A stretch of DNA of 64,000 bases. Source: Paenibacillus cymbidii (GTDB taxonomy: Bacteria > Bacillota > Bacilli > Paenibacillales > NBRC-103111). Below are positions 17,069-25,896 of the stretch, in pieces. The stretch lies in contig NZ_SHLX01000004.1 in NCBI RefSeq assembly GCF_004764705.1, positions 186,001 through 250,000 of the forward strand, written 5' to 3'. A program made the position numbers and the translations under genes. The notes below the pieces were generated by a model, which saw only the letters and a list, made by a program, of their open reading frames with translations, was not told the origin of the DNA and did no database searches. Position 1 is the stretch's first letter. Each line of letters begins with the position of its first letter.

Positions 17069-17781
17069 CGGACATACTCTTCGGCAGTGATGGGGAAAGA
17101 CAAGCTTAATGCGTCCAGCAGTGCCCAGAGGACGTCGCACTTGAAGCGCAAAGCCGCGATCGCCTGTTCCTGTTCCCTGCGGTCCCTGCATTCGCGCAAC
17201 ACAAGGCACAAGCCGTGATCCGCATCGCGCGGAGCCTGGGTCAGCCGGGCTTGAAAGTAAGCAAGCCCTTCCGGTCTAATCCAGGGGTACAACTGTTCGA
17301 ATACGCCGATCCGCTTGGAGACGAGCGTGGGTGCGAACAATTCCGTCAGGGAGGAGGCGACGGCGATGGGCCACGGCTTGAGCCGGCAAAAGTTCACATA
17401 AGCGTCGACGGCGAATCGGACGGCCGGAAGCACATGGCGTTCATCCAGCATTTCTTCTCGCGGGATGCCGGCGGCTTCGCCCAGACGAATCCACGCTTCG
17501 ATGCCGCCATCGTTGCCGTCCCGACCGTCATGGTCGATGATTCGCTGAATCCATTCCCGGCGCTCTTCGCGGGACGGCAGCTTGGAGAGGATCAGAGCGT
17601 CTTTGATCGGGATATTTTTCTGATAATAGAACCGGTTGGCGATCCAGGCACGCAGTTGCAAGGGGGAAAGCTTGCCCTCATGCATTGCGATATGGTACGG
17701 ATGTTTGTCGTGGTACCGTTCTTCTCCCACCTGGCGCAAACGCGACGTGAATTGTTCGTTCGAAAGCAAATACGAATCCAT
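17065..17781 (-). CDS. pqqC: PqqC, pyrroloquinoline-quinone synthase
   Basis: 238-residue all-helical oxidase that does the last ring closure and eight-electron oxidation of PQQ without a metal. Family blocks RYHDKHPYHIAMHEGKL, WIANRFYYQKNIPIKDA and EAWIRLGEAAGI are present, containing the His and Tyr residues lining the active site. Length matches typical PqqC (about 240-250). It begins 5 nt after the pqqB stop. Confidence 0.97.
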   Translation of the reverse strand: MDSYLLSNEQFTSRLRQVGEERYHDKHPYHIAMHEGKLSPLQLRAWIANRFYYQKNIPIKDALILSKLPSREERREWIQRIIDHDGRDGNDGGIEAWIRLGEAAGIPREEMLDERHVLPAVRFAVDAYVNFCRLKPWPIAVASSLTELFAPTLVSKRIGVFEQLYPWIRPEGLAYFQARLTQAPRDADHGLCLVLRECRDRREQEQAIAALRFKCDVLWALLDALSLSFPITAEEYVR

Positions 17782-17786
17782 TCTTG

Positions 17787-18707
17787 TTAAACCTCCATTT
17801 CCATTCCGTCGAACCCGATTTCGATGCCCAGACCGGCCAGCCTTTGCCGTTCCGACGAATCTTCAAGCAGCATCGGATTCGTGTTGTTGATGTGAATATA
17901 CACCTTCCGGCGTGCCGGCGAACGTGCGAACCGTTCGGCGCTTCCGCCCGGTCCGGCAACGGGAAGGTGGCCCATATCGGAAGCGAGAAGCTCCGATATG
18001 CCAAGCTTGCGCAGCTCGTCGCCCACCCAGAAGGTGCCGTCCATAAAGATGCAATCGGCGCCTTCCAGGTAGTGCTCAAGCGATTGCGACCATGCTTCGA
18101 CTCCCGGCGCGTAGACGGCGACGCCGCCCGTTCTCCGGTCGGCGATCCGATAGCCGACGCTCCAGGGCTCCCGGTGCCGACCCGCTTCCCGAAGCGGATT
18201 CGCGCTGACGTATCGCGGGGGTTTATCGCCCAAATCGAACGCGCATACCGACAATTGTCCCCCAAATAGTGGGAAATATTCCTCGGGCCTTGTCTCATGC
18301 CAACGAAAGCTCGCGTACGGTTCCACGATCCGCCTGACCGGGAAGCCGTCATCAAGCGCGCCGAGGACCCGCTTCGTTGCGTATACGTCCATGGACGCGC
18401 CTTGCCGGAGTTGAAGAAGTCCGCTCGTATGGTCCAGTTCCGCATCGGTAAGCAGGATCGCTTGAATCGGCGAACCGCGCAAGGAAGGACCCGGGTGGAG
18501 GCAGGGGTGCGCTCCCGACTGAAAAGCAATATCCGGGCTTGCGTTCAGCAGCGCCCAACGGGTCCCGTCCGGACTTACGGCCAGCGAGTCATGGCTGCGG
18601 ACGCGTGCGGACGGGTCGCCGGCTCTCGTGCGACGGCAGCCCGGACAGGCGCAATTCCATTGCGGATAACCTCCTCCCGCGGCGGAACCGAGCACTTTCA
18701 GAATCAT
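17787..18707 (-). CDS. pqqB: PqqB, metallo-beta-lactamase-fold PQQ biosynthesis protein
   Basis: 306 residues, starting MILKVLGSAAGGGYPQWNC with the structural-zinc cysteines Cys19, Cys21 and Cys24. LTDAELDHTSGLL corresponds to the MBL metal motif. PqqB is implicated in hydroxylating the cross-linked Glu-Tyr intermediate. AAGGAGG lies 6 nt before the ATG. First gene of pqqBCDE, transcribed from the 53-bp module at 18763-18815. Confidence 0.96.
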   Translation of the reverse strand: MILKVLGSAAGGGYPQWNCACPGCRRTRAGDPSARVRSHDSLAVSPDGTRWALLNASPDIAFQSGAHPCLHPGPSLRGSPIQAILLTDAELDHTSGLLQLRQGASMDVYATKRVLGALDDGFPVRRIVEPYASFRWHETRPEEYFPLFGGQLSVCAFDLGDKPPRYVSANPLREAGRHREPWSVGYRIADRRTGGVAVYAPGVEAWSQSLEHYLEGADCIFMDGTFWVGDELRKLGISELLASDMGHLPVAGPGGSAERFARSPARRKVYIHINNTNPMLLEDSSERQRLAGLGIEIGFDGMEMEV

Positions 18708-18762
18708 GGCTTACCTCCTTGCATTAGAAATGCCGGTCAGGCTGTCTCCGGCATGAAGCGAA

Positions 18763-18815
18763 GCTTGATTCATTGTATGTCGGCACAGGAATGTCCAAGA
18801 AGCAGAAATAACGAT
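18763..18815 (-). promoter_or_regulatory. Promoter module upstream of pqqB (copy B)
   Basis: Same 53-bp sequence as 12183-12235 (two mismatches), with TACAAT at 18777-18772 on the minus strand, about 58 nt before the pqqB ATG. Identity stops abruptly on both sides, so the copies look like a duplicated or conserved control block rather than a longer gene duplication. Confidence 0.72.
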
Positions 18816-18855
18816 GCAAGAGGCCCGCTCGTTCTGCGGACCGTGCCTTGCATCG
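18812..18855 (-). terminator. Terminator of the WGxxGxxG gene
   Basis: Arms CGATGCAAG and CTTGCATCG with additional GGC/GCC pairing inside; on the minus strand it is followed by TTATTT. It separates the upstream gene from the pqqB promoter module. Confidence 0.6.
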
Positions 18856-18874
18856 TTACTCAACGAAGCTCTTC

Positions 18875-19261
18875 TTAGCGATCGCGTTGCGGATTGCGAT
18901 TCCGCATGCCGAACAGGCCGACCAATCCGAGCAAACCGAGCCAGCCCCAGCGATTAGCGTTATTCGTTGCGGATTTCATGCGATACACCGGATTCCGGTC
19001 CGTCGTGCCGGATGTGTTCGCATTTACGTTGAGGAACTGACTGCCCGTTCCCGTGCCGTATACGCTGACATCGTAATTCGGCGTTCCTTTCGCTCTTGTT
19101 GCGTTATCGTACGACTGAACATGCATGCCGTGCGTACCGGTTCCCATTCCATTGCCAAGCCCGTCGTTTCCGTTTGAAGTCGCCCCTTGGGCATAAGCCG
19201 GGACGGCAACCGCCGCCGATACGACCAGGGCCCACAATCCAGTTACCATTTTTTTTGTCAT
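18875..19261 (-). CDS. Secreted WGxxGxxG-CTERM-type protein
   Basis: 128 residues with a Sec signal peptide (TGLWALVVSAAVAVPAYA), a low-complexity Gly/Asn/Thr-rich middle, and a C-terminal WGWLGLLGLVGLFGMRNRN segment: a WG motif, short glycine-rich hydrophobic helix and basic tail like the WGxxGxxG-CTERM sorting or anchoring signals of Firmicutes. Start ATG 19261 fits the signal peptide. Upstream of pqqB on the same strand but separated by a terminator; a link to PQQ is not shown. Confidence 0.8.
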   Translation of the reverse strand: MTKKMVTGLWALVVSAAVAVPAYAQGATSNGNDGLGNGMGTGTHGMHVQSYDNATRAKGTPNYDVSVYGTGTGSQFLNVNANTSGTTDRNPVYRMKSATNNANRWGWLGLLGLVGLFGMRNRNPQRDR

Positions 19262-19399
19262 GGCGCTACCTGCCTTTGAAAGAGGATTGATATTCTCCGG
19301 ATAGGTTCCCACGATTGCAACGATTCTATACCATGCTTGTACTACGGAGAAATGCTGTCGTGTATAATGGCAATTATAGACAGTTGAAGGAGTATGGCC

Positions 19400-19951
19400 A
19401 TGGAAATCTGGTTCGCCTGGATCGTAAGCCTGTCGCTCGGTTTCGATGCGTTAGTCGTTTCGGTTTCGTTGGGGCTGCGAAAAGAGCCGAAGCGCATGAT
19501 CACGATCGCGCTTGTGTTCGCTGCGGCCGAATCCCTTATGCCGATTGTAGGCATCATTGTCGGAGGCGCGCTCGATCGTGTTTTCGAAGGGGCGATATCC
19601 TGGATCGGCGCTCTGTTATTGATCGGGGTGGCAATTTACTTTCTTTTTTTCGATCGGGATGCGGACGATGATCCAACGTTCGGGCAGCCGCTTGCGGGAT
19701 GGCCGTTACTCGCCGCGGCGATCGGCGTCAGCCTGGACGAGCTTTCGGTCGGGTTTACCGCCGGATTGTTGCAGGCGCCGATCGTACTCACGATCGTGCT
19801 GATTGCCGCCCAATCGTTTACGTTCTCCATGATCGGCGTCATTTTCAGCGCCAAACTGAGGCCTTATCTCGGAGAATGGGCCGAAAAAGCGCCGGGCATC
19901 GTGCTTGGACTCATGGGCGTCTGGATGCTTATCGAGAACATTGCTTTCTGA
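19400..19951 (+). CDS. MntP/DUF204-like cation efflux membrane protein
   Basis: 183 residues with about six transmembrane segments. The two family repeats are visible: SLSLGFDALVVSVSLG near the N-terminus and GVSLDELSVGFTAGL in the middle, each with the conserved Asp within a helix, as in the Mn(II) exporter MntP. ATG 19400 lies 7 nt after AAGGAG. A TATAAT box at 19363-19368 is a probable -10. Substrate unproven. Confidence 0.82.
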   Translation: MEIWFAWIVSLSLGFDALVVSVSLGLRKEPKRMITIALVFAAAESLMPIVGIIVGGALDRVFEGAISWIGALLLIGVAIYFLFFDRDADDDPTFGQPLAGWPLLAAAIGVSLDELSVGFTAGLLQAPIVLTIVLIAAQSFTFSMIGVIFSAKLRPYLGEWAEKAPGIVLGLMGVWMLIENIAF

Positions 19952-19986
19952 ACAACCGGATCGGTGAAAGCTTGGCAATAAATAAG

Positions 19987-20020
19987 AGGACACTTTCCTG
20001 CAAGCGGGAAGTGTCCTTAT
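19987..20020 (+). terminator. Hairpin after the MntP-like gene
   Basis: Arms AGGACACTTTCC and GGGAAGTGTCCT, loop TGCAAGC, then TTATT. Imperfect at one position. Confidence 0.75.
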
Positions 20021-20197
20021 TCGTTTCCTGTACGGCTATTCGCAATATCCGCAGGCGATTCCGGCAACAATTCGAGTTTCCGGCAATTGTCGCTGACGGG
20101 CGCGGTAAGGCAGGATAAAGTTGCGGCTGGAGGGCAAATCGATAGCGCGGCGCTTGAATTCATGGCGGCCAACAAACGAAGGAGGCGCGGCAAGTGA
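20021..20197 (+). pseudogene. Probable 3' remnant of a gene upstream of the heparinase-like fragment
   Basis: A frame open up to TGA at 20195-20197 encodes a plausible protein end (SSFRQLSLTGAV..., then AALEFMAANKRRRRGK) with no start of its own. Its stop overlaps the next GTG start (GTGA), the junction expected of a translationally coupled pair. I infer the 5' part of the gene was lost; the family is not identified. Confidence 0.35.
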
Positions 20198-20886
20198 CTG
20201 TAAGCGGTGCGGCGGATAACGCGAATGCGGCGTTTATGGGGCTGATCGACTTGACGTCGGCAGGCCTCGAGGAAGTGAACATGCTTGCGAGAAGGAAGCA
20301 ATGGAAGGAAGCGATGGCGGCATATGTGGCGATCTTGGGGCGCAGGCTGAAGCAAACGCGGCTGACGCCGCTCCCTGACAATCCGCGGTATAGGGAGGAC
20401 GCGGAGCTGTTGCTGGATAACCGGATTTCGTTATTGAACAGCCCACTCGTTGCGATCGGCGATCCGATCGATTGGCTGCTTGCGCCCGGCGGCGACAAAC
20501 AATGGCAGAGCCATCTGGGGTACATGTATTTTCCGAACTGCCTGGTTCAAGCTTATCAAGCGACAGGAGAGACGCGTTATCGGGACAAATGGCTGGCGAT
20601 TATGCGCAATACGTCCGATCTGGCGGTCAAAGCGCCTGCTGCGGGGGATACGTCGGCATTGGAGGATCTGGCCGCGGATGCGCAGATCTTGCATGACGGC
20701 ACGATGGAAGGCGGCGGCAGCGGGCAAAGCGCGCCGGGAGCCAAGGCGATCTTCGCCGCAGCGATCGGAAAGGCCAACGACGTGCCGAACGCGCCGTCGT
20801 ACGCGGTCACACAGCTGGATGCCGACCAGGCGGAAGCGGAACTTAACGCCGCTATCGTCGCGTTCCAAGCTGCGATTCATCCATAA
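20194..20886 (+). pseudogene. Shortened heparinase II/III-like protein with FIVAR-like C-terminus
   Basis: 230 residues in one open frame. Residues 1-150 look like the helical N-terminal domain of heparinase II/III proteins (PLVAIGDPIDWLL, SHLGYMYFPNCLVQAYQATG). Residues 155-228 look like one FIVAR module (ALEDLAADAQILHDG...AELNAAIVAFQAAI), normally found far downstream in large multi-domain enzymes. The catalytic toroid core and beta-sandwich are missing, so I read it as an in-frame internal deletion. GTG 20194 has GGAGG 8 nt upstream; there is no signal peptide. Confidence 0.55.
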
Positions 20887-20908
20887 TGCGTCGCCACGCT
20901 CGAAAGGA

Positions 20909-20938
20909 CCGTCAGGGTGATTTTCCCTGACGGTTTTT
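20909..20938 (+). terminator. Rho-independent terminator
   Basis: Perfect 9-bp stem CCGTCAGGG/CCCTGACGG, loop TGATTTT, followed by TTTTT. Confidence 0.92.
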
Positions 20939-20961
20939 CTACTTTGCCGGGCCGGGTAACG

Positions 20962-21153
20962 AAATAGCCCATGAAAAATGGCTTATTTGCCCGATTTGGG
21001 GTGCCTCGCTGGAAATAGCCAGCGAAAACATGGCCTATTTGCTCCACCAGGCTCCAAATCAGGCCTCATAGCCGAAATAGCCAGTGATTTCACTGGCTAT
21101 TTTGGCGAGCCTGCCTGTTTTTGGCCAAATAGGCCATAAAACATGGTCTATTT
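20962..21153 (+). repeat. Four-hairpin intergenic repeat, copy 2
   Basis: Hairpins start at 20962, 21013, 21075 and 21127. Around the third hairpin the stem extends: CAGGC at 21060-21064 faces GCCTG at 21113-21117, each 10 nt from the hairpin, with inner CTC/GAG and GCC/GGC pairs. It lies about 76 nt after the stop of the upstream gene, beyond that gene's own terminator. Upstream GGGCCGGGTAAC is shared with copy 3. Confidence 0.9.
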
Positions 21154-21303
21154 TTCAGGACGCTTGATCGGAGCGGCCTCGATCTTTTCTGATTATCTTT
21201 TTAGCGGAAAGAGGAACCACAGTACAGTCGACATATAGTATTTGGTGTGCCATGGGTATAAAATTGGTTTAGAAAACAGCTCCATAACACCTAATCGAAA
21301 AGA

Positions 21304-22092
21304 GTGAAAGCAGTGAGAATAGGAATTTTTGATTCGGGAATAGGCGGGATTACGGTTCTTCATCAAGCCTTGCGGTTGCTGCCGAACGAGGATTACCTCT
21401 ATTATGCGGATACATTGCACGTCCCCTATGGCGAAAAGCCGAAGGATGAAGTTAGAGGATACATTTTTGACGCTATCGACTTTATTGCTGAACAAGGAGT
21501 GAAAGCAGTAGTCATTGCCTGTAATGCTGCGACCAGTGTTGCCGTGGAAGACCTGCGTAAAAAGTATGATTTCCCTATTTTGGGGATCGAACCGGCGGTA
21601 AAACCCGCTGTTGAAAAATGGGAAGGAAAACGAAAGAAAATCCTCGTTTTGGCGACTAATTTGACGCTGAGAGAAGAAAAGTTCCACAATTTGGTGAAAA
21701 GCATTAGCCGTGAGGATATGGTGGATAGTTTGGCTCTCCCCGGTCTGGTGCAATTTGCGGAAAATTTTATATTTGACGAAGATCAGGTAATCCGTTATTT
21801 ACGAGAAGAACTCGCCTCATTCGATTTGAACCGGTACGGAACGGTTGTTTTAGGATGTACCCATTTTCCGTTTTTTGAAAATAGTCTGAAACAAGTTTTC
21901 CCGGAAGGGGTGGACATGATTTCCGGAAGTGTGGGAACAGCCAAACATTTAAGACGAATTCTCGAAGCAAGGAATCAGATCAATGAAGGAACGGGGAAGC
22001 TGTTGTTTTTTCAATCCGGTTGCAAAGTCGAAGATCAAGCTACCTTAGCCAAGTATAAGGAACTGCTGGTCATGCTGGATGCGTATTCTTGA
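21304..22092 (+). CDS. murI: Glutamate racemase
   Basis: About 260-residue cofactor-independent racemase that supplies D-glutamate for peptidoglycan. The N-terminal signature IGIFDSGIGGITVL, the first catalytic Cys in VIACNAATS and the second in VLGCTHFPF are present. Start is GTG 21304 or GTG 21313; the second has the better AAAGAG spacing. Base composition is visibly AT-richer than the genes before and after, and it opens a 2.7-kb AT-rich stretch with several remnants, suggesting acquired DNA. Whether it is the main housekeeping MurI is unknown. Confidence 0.93.
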   Translation: MKAVRIGIFDSGIGGITVLHQALRLLPNEDYLYYADTLHVPYGEKPKDEVRGYIFDAIDFIAEQGVKAVVIACNAATSVAVEDLRKKYDFPILGIEPAVKPAVEKWEGKRKKILVLATNLTLREEKFHNLVKSISREDMVDSLALPGLVQFAENFIFDEDQVIRYLREELASFDLNRYGTVVLGCTHFPFFENSLKQVFPEGVDMISGSVGTAKHLRRILEARNQINEGTGKLLFFQSGCKVEDQATLAKYKELLVMLDAYS

Positions 22093-22232
22093 CTTACCGA
22101 CGAATCATTAAGGTAACGGGCAAGATAGGTAAATGAAAACTTTCCATTTGAAATTCCTGAAATTCAAGTTACTTTTATTGAAGAGGTCGCAATATCCATT
22201 TGACCATTACCCGATGGCGGGAGACTAAATCA

Positions 22233-22425
22233 ATGAATGTCAACTTGCAAGATTGGATTCAAGAAGCCGATTGGGTGAGCATGCAGAAGGCAATGACTGC
22301 TGGCGAATGCAGTTCTGAAGCCCTCGTGCTTTTCCGGGAAGGCTTACAGTGAACCGACGCTAATCGGCATCGCCTACAGTTTTGAGCAGGCCACTCGTTT
22401 TCGTCGTCCGCCGGATCTGGATTGA
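22233..22425 (+). pseudogene. Amidase-family gene with its centre deleted
   Basis: ATG 22233 opens a frame encoding NLQDWIQEADWVSMQKAMTA and SSEALVLF, the N-terminal helix of amidase-signature enzymes. After about 36 codons the frame meets a stop; in another frame follows PTLIGIAYSFEQATRFRRPP ending at TGA 22423-22425, which is the typical amidase C-terminus. The whole catalytic core (Lys-Ser-Ser triad, about 400 residues) is gone. Confidence 0.75.
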
Positions 22426-22994
22426 ACTGCTCCCGCCTTACCTACATTGGATTGACGTATAAAGTGATCGGGGAACGGAAACTGACCCGATACGTCTTTG
22501 AACCGGAAATACCCGGAGCAAATAGGACCGCCATTCTCTTTTTCAATGGAGGTACTTTTAAAAAAGGGCCGCTGACACCTGCACAATTTCAGCAACAAGC
22601 ACGTTATTTTTCCATGCAAGGAATTGTCGCTATTTGTGTTGATTATCGGAATGGTCATGACGATGGGTTCGTTCCGATGCAAGCGATCAGCGATGCTAAA
22701 TCTGCTGTTCATTGGGTAAGAAGTCATGCTGCTCTGCTGGGGGTAAACCCGAATCGAATTGTGATGTGTGGAGCATCGGCAGGTGGCTATACCGCTGTAT
22801 CGTCAATTATGTTTAAAGGGTTGAACGATGATGAAAGTACAGACTGTACACCAAACGCTCTCGTTATATTTGCTGCTGGAATGGATGGTGTGGATATTAT
22901 GGGGAGGTTGTTTCCTGAACTGCTTGAGCAAGCAACCGAGCTATCTCCTATGCACAATATAAAATTAATATTGGACTATAGGAAAATCTGTTGA
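22422..22994 (+). pseudogene. Truncated alpha/beta-hydrolase (Aes/BD-FAE esterase type)
   Basis: 190 codons. The oxyanion-hole segment ILFFNGGTFKKG and nucleophile motif CGASAGGYT are present, but the protein stops at SPMHNIKLILDYRKIC, just where related esterases (for example the intact one at 45552-46337, LSPLHNVTSGVPPTIVFHG) continue to the catalytic Asp and His. It therefore lacks two thirds of the triad. No convincing start or ribosome site. Confidence 0.7.
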
Positions 22995-23058
22995 GTTTTA
23001 CGGCACGAGGCGGCCGCGGCAAAGGCGGAGCTTCGCTTGTTGAAAGGGGAGGGGTTAA

Positions 23059-23511
23059 TTGCATGAGATTACGATTGGAAAAGTTAATCAATTGGATTCC
23101 AACCGCTTAATGCTGCTGGTCGATGAAAGTGTAAACGAAGGTTTTCTTCATATTCGGCGGTTGGTAAACGACTTTGATGCCGGAACGAATAAATTCGATC
23201 AAGACGGAGAAGCGCTGTTTGCTGCCTATCAGAATGATGAAATTGTAGGGATTTGCGGGTTGAATCGTGATCCCTATTCGAATTCCCAAGAGATTGGTCG
23301 TGTTCGCCGACTTTATGTCTCGCCGAAGGTGCGGCGATTCGGCATTGGGCGAATGTTAGTGGATGCGGTTGTTGAAGAAGCGAAGACACACTACAGAACG
23401 CTTGTGTTGAGGACAAATAATCCGATTGCGGATATATTTTATCGTTCGATTGGTTTTTCCCGTCAATTGGAGTCGGAAAATGCCACTCACTTTTTTCGTT
23501 TAAAGGATTAA
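23059..23511 (+). CDS. GNAT-family N-acetyltransferase
   Basis: 150 residues from a TTG start directly after GGGGAGGGG. The acetyl-CoA binding motif is RRLYVSPKVRRFGIGRML (R-x-x-G-x-G/A form), followed by the TNNPIADIFYRSIGF C-terminal motif. Substrate unknown. It is the one intact gene among the remnants of 22.2-23.8 kb. Confidence 0.85.
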   Translation: MHEITIGKVNQLDSNRLMLLVDESVNEGFLHIRRLVNDFDAGTNKFDQDGEALFAAYQNDEIVGICGLNRDPYSNSQEIGRVRRLYVSPKVRRFGIGRMLVDAVVEEAKTHYRTLVLRTNNPIADIFYRSIGFSRQLESENATHFFRLKD

Positions 23512-23562
23512 GCAACGCTAATGCTGTATACAAACACTTCCAGGTAAAGGAGGACCGGAGAA

Positions 23563-23830
23563 ATGAGTGATCGATTTGTTGGTTGAAGAATGCCGCGACA
23601 AAGAAGTAGAGATCGTTGACGGCCCTAGCTACTCTGAACTCTGGAGCGAATTTACGATGAAGGATTCTGATGGTCACCGCATCGCTTTCGGTGGCGGAAT
23701 CAGCGCGGTCATTGAAGTATTCCGCGAAAAGGCAACTATTAATGCCGATCGGGTCGGGATCGGAATCAAGGAATGTACAGCGATGTGTGCGGTAGAATTT
23801 TATATGCCCATTCGGCCTAAATCGGAATGA
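23563..23830 (+). pseudogene. VOC/glyoxalase-family fragment
   Basis: AAAGGAGG followed by ATG 23563 opens a frame that stops after seven codons. A +1 frame from GTG 23567 then encodes the C-terminal half of a VOC protein (CRDKEVEIVDGP, SELWSEFTMKDSDGHRIAFGG, with a metal-ligand Glu expected in WSEF), followed by a divergent tail. The first beta-alpha-beta module is missing. Confidence 0.65.
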
Positions 23831-23917
23831 AGTACACGCCTCCTGCGCAGCAAGCTCCCCATGCTCGAATAAGATAAAGTGCCGTGGTTGGTCCGATTGA
23901 ATAAAAGAAACGCGCAC

Positions 23918-23943
23918 AAAGAACCCTCGTCGAGGGTTCTTTG
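23918..23943. terminator. Bidirectional terminator
   Basis: Symmetric AAAGAACCCTCG/CGAGGGTTCTTT stem between convergent transcription units, with A and T runs on the two sides. Confidence 0.85.
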
Positions 23944-23979
23944 GCGTAGTGCCGGTTTTGATTGCAGTCGTGCGGGTTC

Positions 23980-24732
23980 TTATTCCGCCGATTGTTTCAG
24001 CCATTCGTCGAATCGTGTCGTGGCAATAACCGCATCGCCAGTCGGAACGAGGGACTGATCGTTCACTTCGATACCGCCGAAATATCCCGCCGATTCATCC
24101 GTAACGACTTGCCGGACATCTTGCTGCGCGCTTAAATAGCGGCGAACTAACTCGTCCAGGCGAATTTTTTCGGGGCCTGCCAAATCGACGATACCGCCAA
24201 CAGGCTTCGCAAGCGTAAAGTCGACAAGTGCCCCGGCAACATCAGCCGCGGCGATGGGCTGCGCAAAAGCGGAGGGCAAACGAACGGTTTGTCCATCAGT
24301 GGCGACAAAAGCAATGCTGCCGACAAATTCGAAAAATTGCGTTGCCCGCACGATCGTATACGGGATCGGCGATGCGGCGATTTGTTTTTCCTGCACGAGC
24401 TTGGCGCGAAAATAGCCGCCCTGGAGCAGCCTTTCGGTTCCGACAACCGACAGGGCGACATGATGCTTCACGCCGGCGGCCGCTTCCGCGGCAAGCAGGT
24501 TCCGCGTCGACGCATCGAAAAATGCCAACACCGCGTTGTCCTCGAAAGAGGGCGAGTTCAGTACATCTACAACAACTTCGGCGCCTTCCAGCGCTGCGGC
24601 CAATCCTTCCCCCGTCACGGCATTGACGCCGAGCGATGCAGATGCCGCCGTCGCCTCATGGCCAAGCTCGCGAAGCCGATGAACCAACTGTTTCCCGATG
24701 AGTCCGGTTCCGCCTGCCACTACAATTTTCAT
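23980..24732 (-). CDS. NAD(P)-binding NmrA/atypical SDR oxidoreductase
   Basis: 250 residues. N-terminal Rossmann motif VVAGGTGLIGKQLV, then VKHHVALSVVGTERL and YTIVRATQFFEF, as in NmrA-like proteins and YtfG-type quinone reductases. The classical SDR Tyr-x3-Lys pair is not obvious. It is divergent from an ECF41-type sigma factor; NmrA/DoxX-type oxidoreductases are common neighbours and presumed targets of that sigma family. Confidence 0.88.
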   Translation of the reverse strand: MKIVVAGGTGLIGKQLVHRLRELGHEATAASASLGVNAVTGEGLAAALEGAEVVVDVLNSPSFEDNAVLAFFDASTRNLLAAEAAAGVKHHVALSVVGTERLLQGGYFRAKLVQEKQIAASPIPYTIVRATQFFEFVGSIAFVATDGQTVRLPSAFAQPIAAADVAGALVDFTLAKPVGGIVDLAGPEKIRLDELVRRYLSAQQDVRQVVTDESAGYFGGIEVNDQSLVPTGDAVIATTRFDEWLKQSAE

Positions 24733-24901
24733 CCGAATCCATTCCTCCTGCGGAGCAGCCCGGGGATCCAGACGACTCCTGTTTTTATTTGAACGAGCAT
24801 ATAACGATGCATCTCGTCATTTCGTGACAATCCGGCAGAAAAAATAGATCGTCGACCTTGGCGCGGTTTCACGTTATGATTAATCAGGAAATCAACCAGT
24901 C

Positions 24902-25780
24902 ATGGATGGAAGTGGTCGTACGAAAGAATTATACGAAAAATACAAAAAGCTTTTGTTCAAGTTAGCTTATCAACTGACCGGGTCGGTTTCGGATGCGGAA
25001 GACGTCGTGCAGGACGTTTTTCTGAAAATCTACGACGTTCCTCCGGAGAAGTTGGTCGAACCGAAAGCTTATCTTTGCAAAATGGTCACGAATCGCTGCA
25101 AGGATTTGTACAAGGCGGCGCGCAGGCAGCGGGAGCACTATTACGGCGAGTGGCTTCCGGAGCCTTTCCTCGGTCCGGACCACGACGCCATGGAAACGGT
25201 CGTCCGCGACGACCTCCTCTCTTATGGCATGCTCGTTCTCCTGGAGCGGCTTACTCCTTCCGAACGGAGCGTATTTGTACTGCACGAAGCGTTTGGTTTT
25301 AAATATGGCGAAATTGCCCGGATGACGGACAAAAGCGAAGCGAATTGCCGCAAGCTGTTCAGCCGGGCAAGCGCGAAGATGGTCCGCGATTCCGAAAAGT
25401 CCGTGCCGAGGGAAAAGGCGAATCAAGCATGGGTGCACGGTTTTCTCGAGGCGTTGAAACAAGGGGACATGAATCGGATCATGACGATGCTCGATCAGAA
25501 TGTCGTATCGATTTCCGACGGAGGAGGCAAAGCAACCGCAGTACTCGACCCGATCCGCACGCGGGAAGCCGTCGCGCGTTTTCTTCTTGGCCCGCTGCGT
25601 CAAGCCGCTTTGGTGAATGGCGAAGCCAGAATCGAGATGCAGGTAATGAACGGGCAGCCCGGCCTGGTTGTTCGTTCGGCGGAAGGCGTCGTCCATACGG
25701 CAGGAATGCTTCAACTCGAAAACAGTCGAGTCTGCGAGCTGTTCTTCGTGCGAAACCCCGATAAACTGCGCTATATATGA
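24902..25780 (+). CDS. ECF41-type RNA polymerase sigma factor (SigJ-like) with SnoaL-like C-terminus
   Basis: 292 residues: sigma2 (SVSDAEDVVQDVFLKIYD), sigma4 (LTPSERSVFVLHEAFGFKYGEIA), then a C-terminal NTF2/SnoaL-like domain with the ECF41 hallmark DGGGK near residue 207. In this family the C-terminal domain itself controls activity, replacing a separate anti-sigma factor. The divergent oxidoreductase is the likely target. Weak ribosome site before ATG 24902. Confidence 0.92.
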   Translation: MDGSGRTKELYEKYKKLLFKLAYQLTGSVSDAEDVVQDVFLKIYDVPPEKLVEPKAYLCKMVTNRCKDLYKAARRQREHYYGEWLPEPFLGPDHDAMETVVRDDLLSYGMLVLLERLTPSERSVFVLHEAFGFKYGEIARMTDKSEANCRKLFSRASAKMVRDSEKSVPREKANQAWVHGFLEALKQGDMNRIMTMLDQNVVSISDGGGKATAVLDPIRTREAVARFLLGPLRQAALVNGEARIEMQVMNGQPGLVVRSAEGVVHTAGMLQLENSRVCELFFVRNPDKLRYI

Positions 25781-25896
25781 CTCCGGAGCAGGCGCCGCGG
25801 CGACCTGCTCTTAAAGGAGTTGTTTTACCCCTTGCATGTGACGTAACGTCATCCCTTACTCTTGGTTGCAGAACACATTTGAAGGGAGAACGTACA

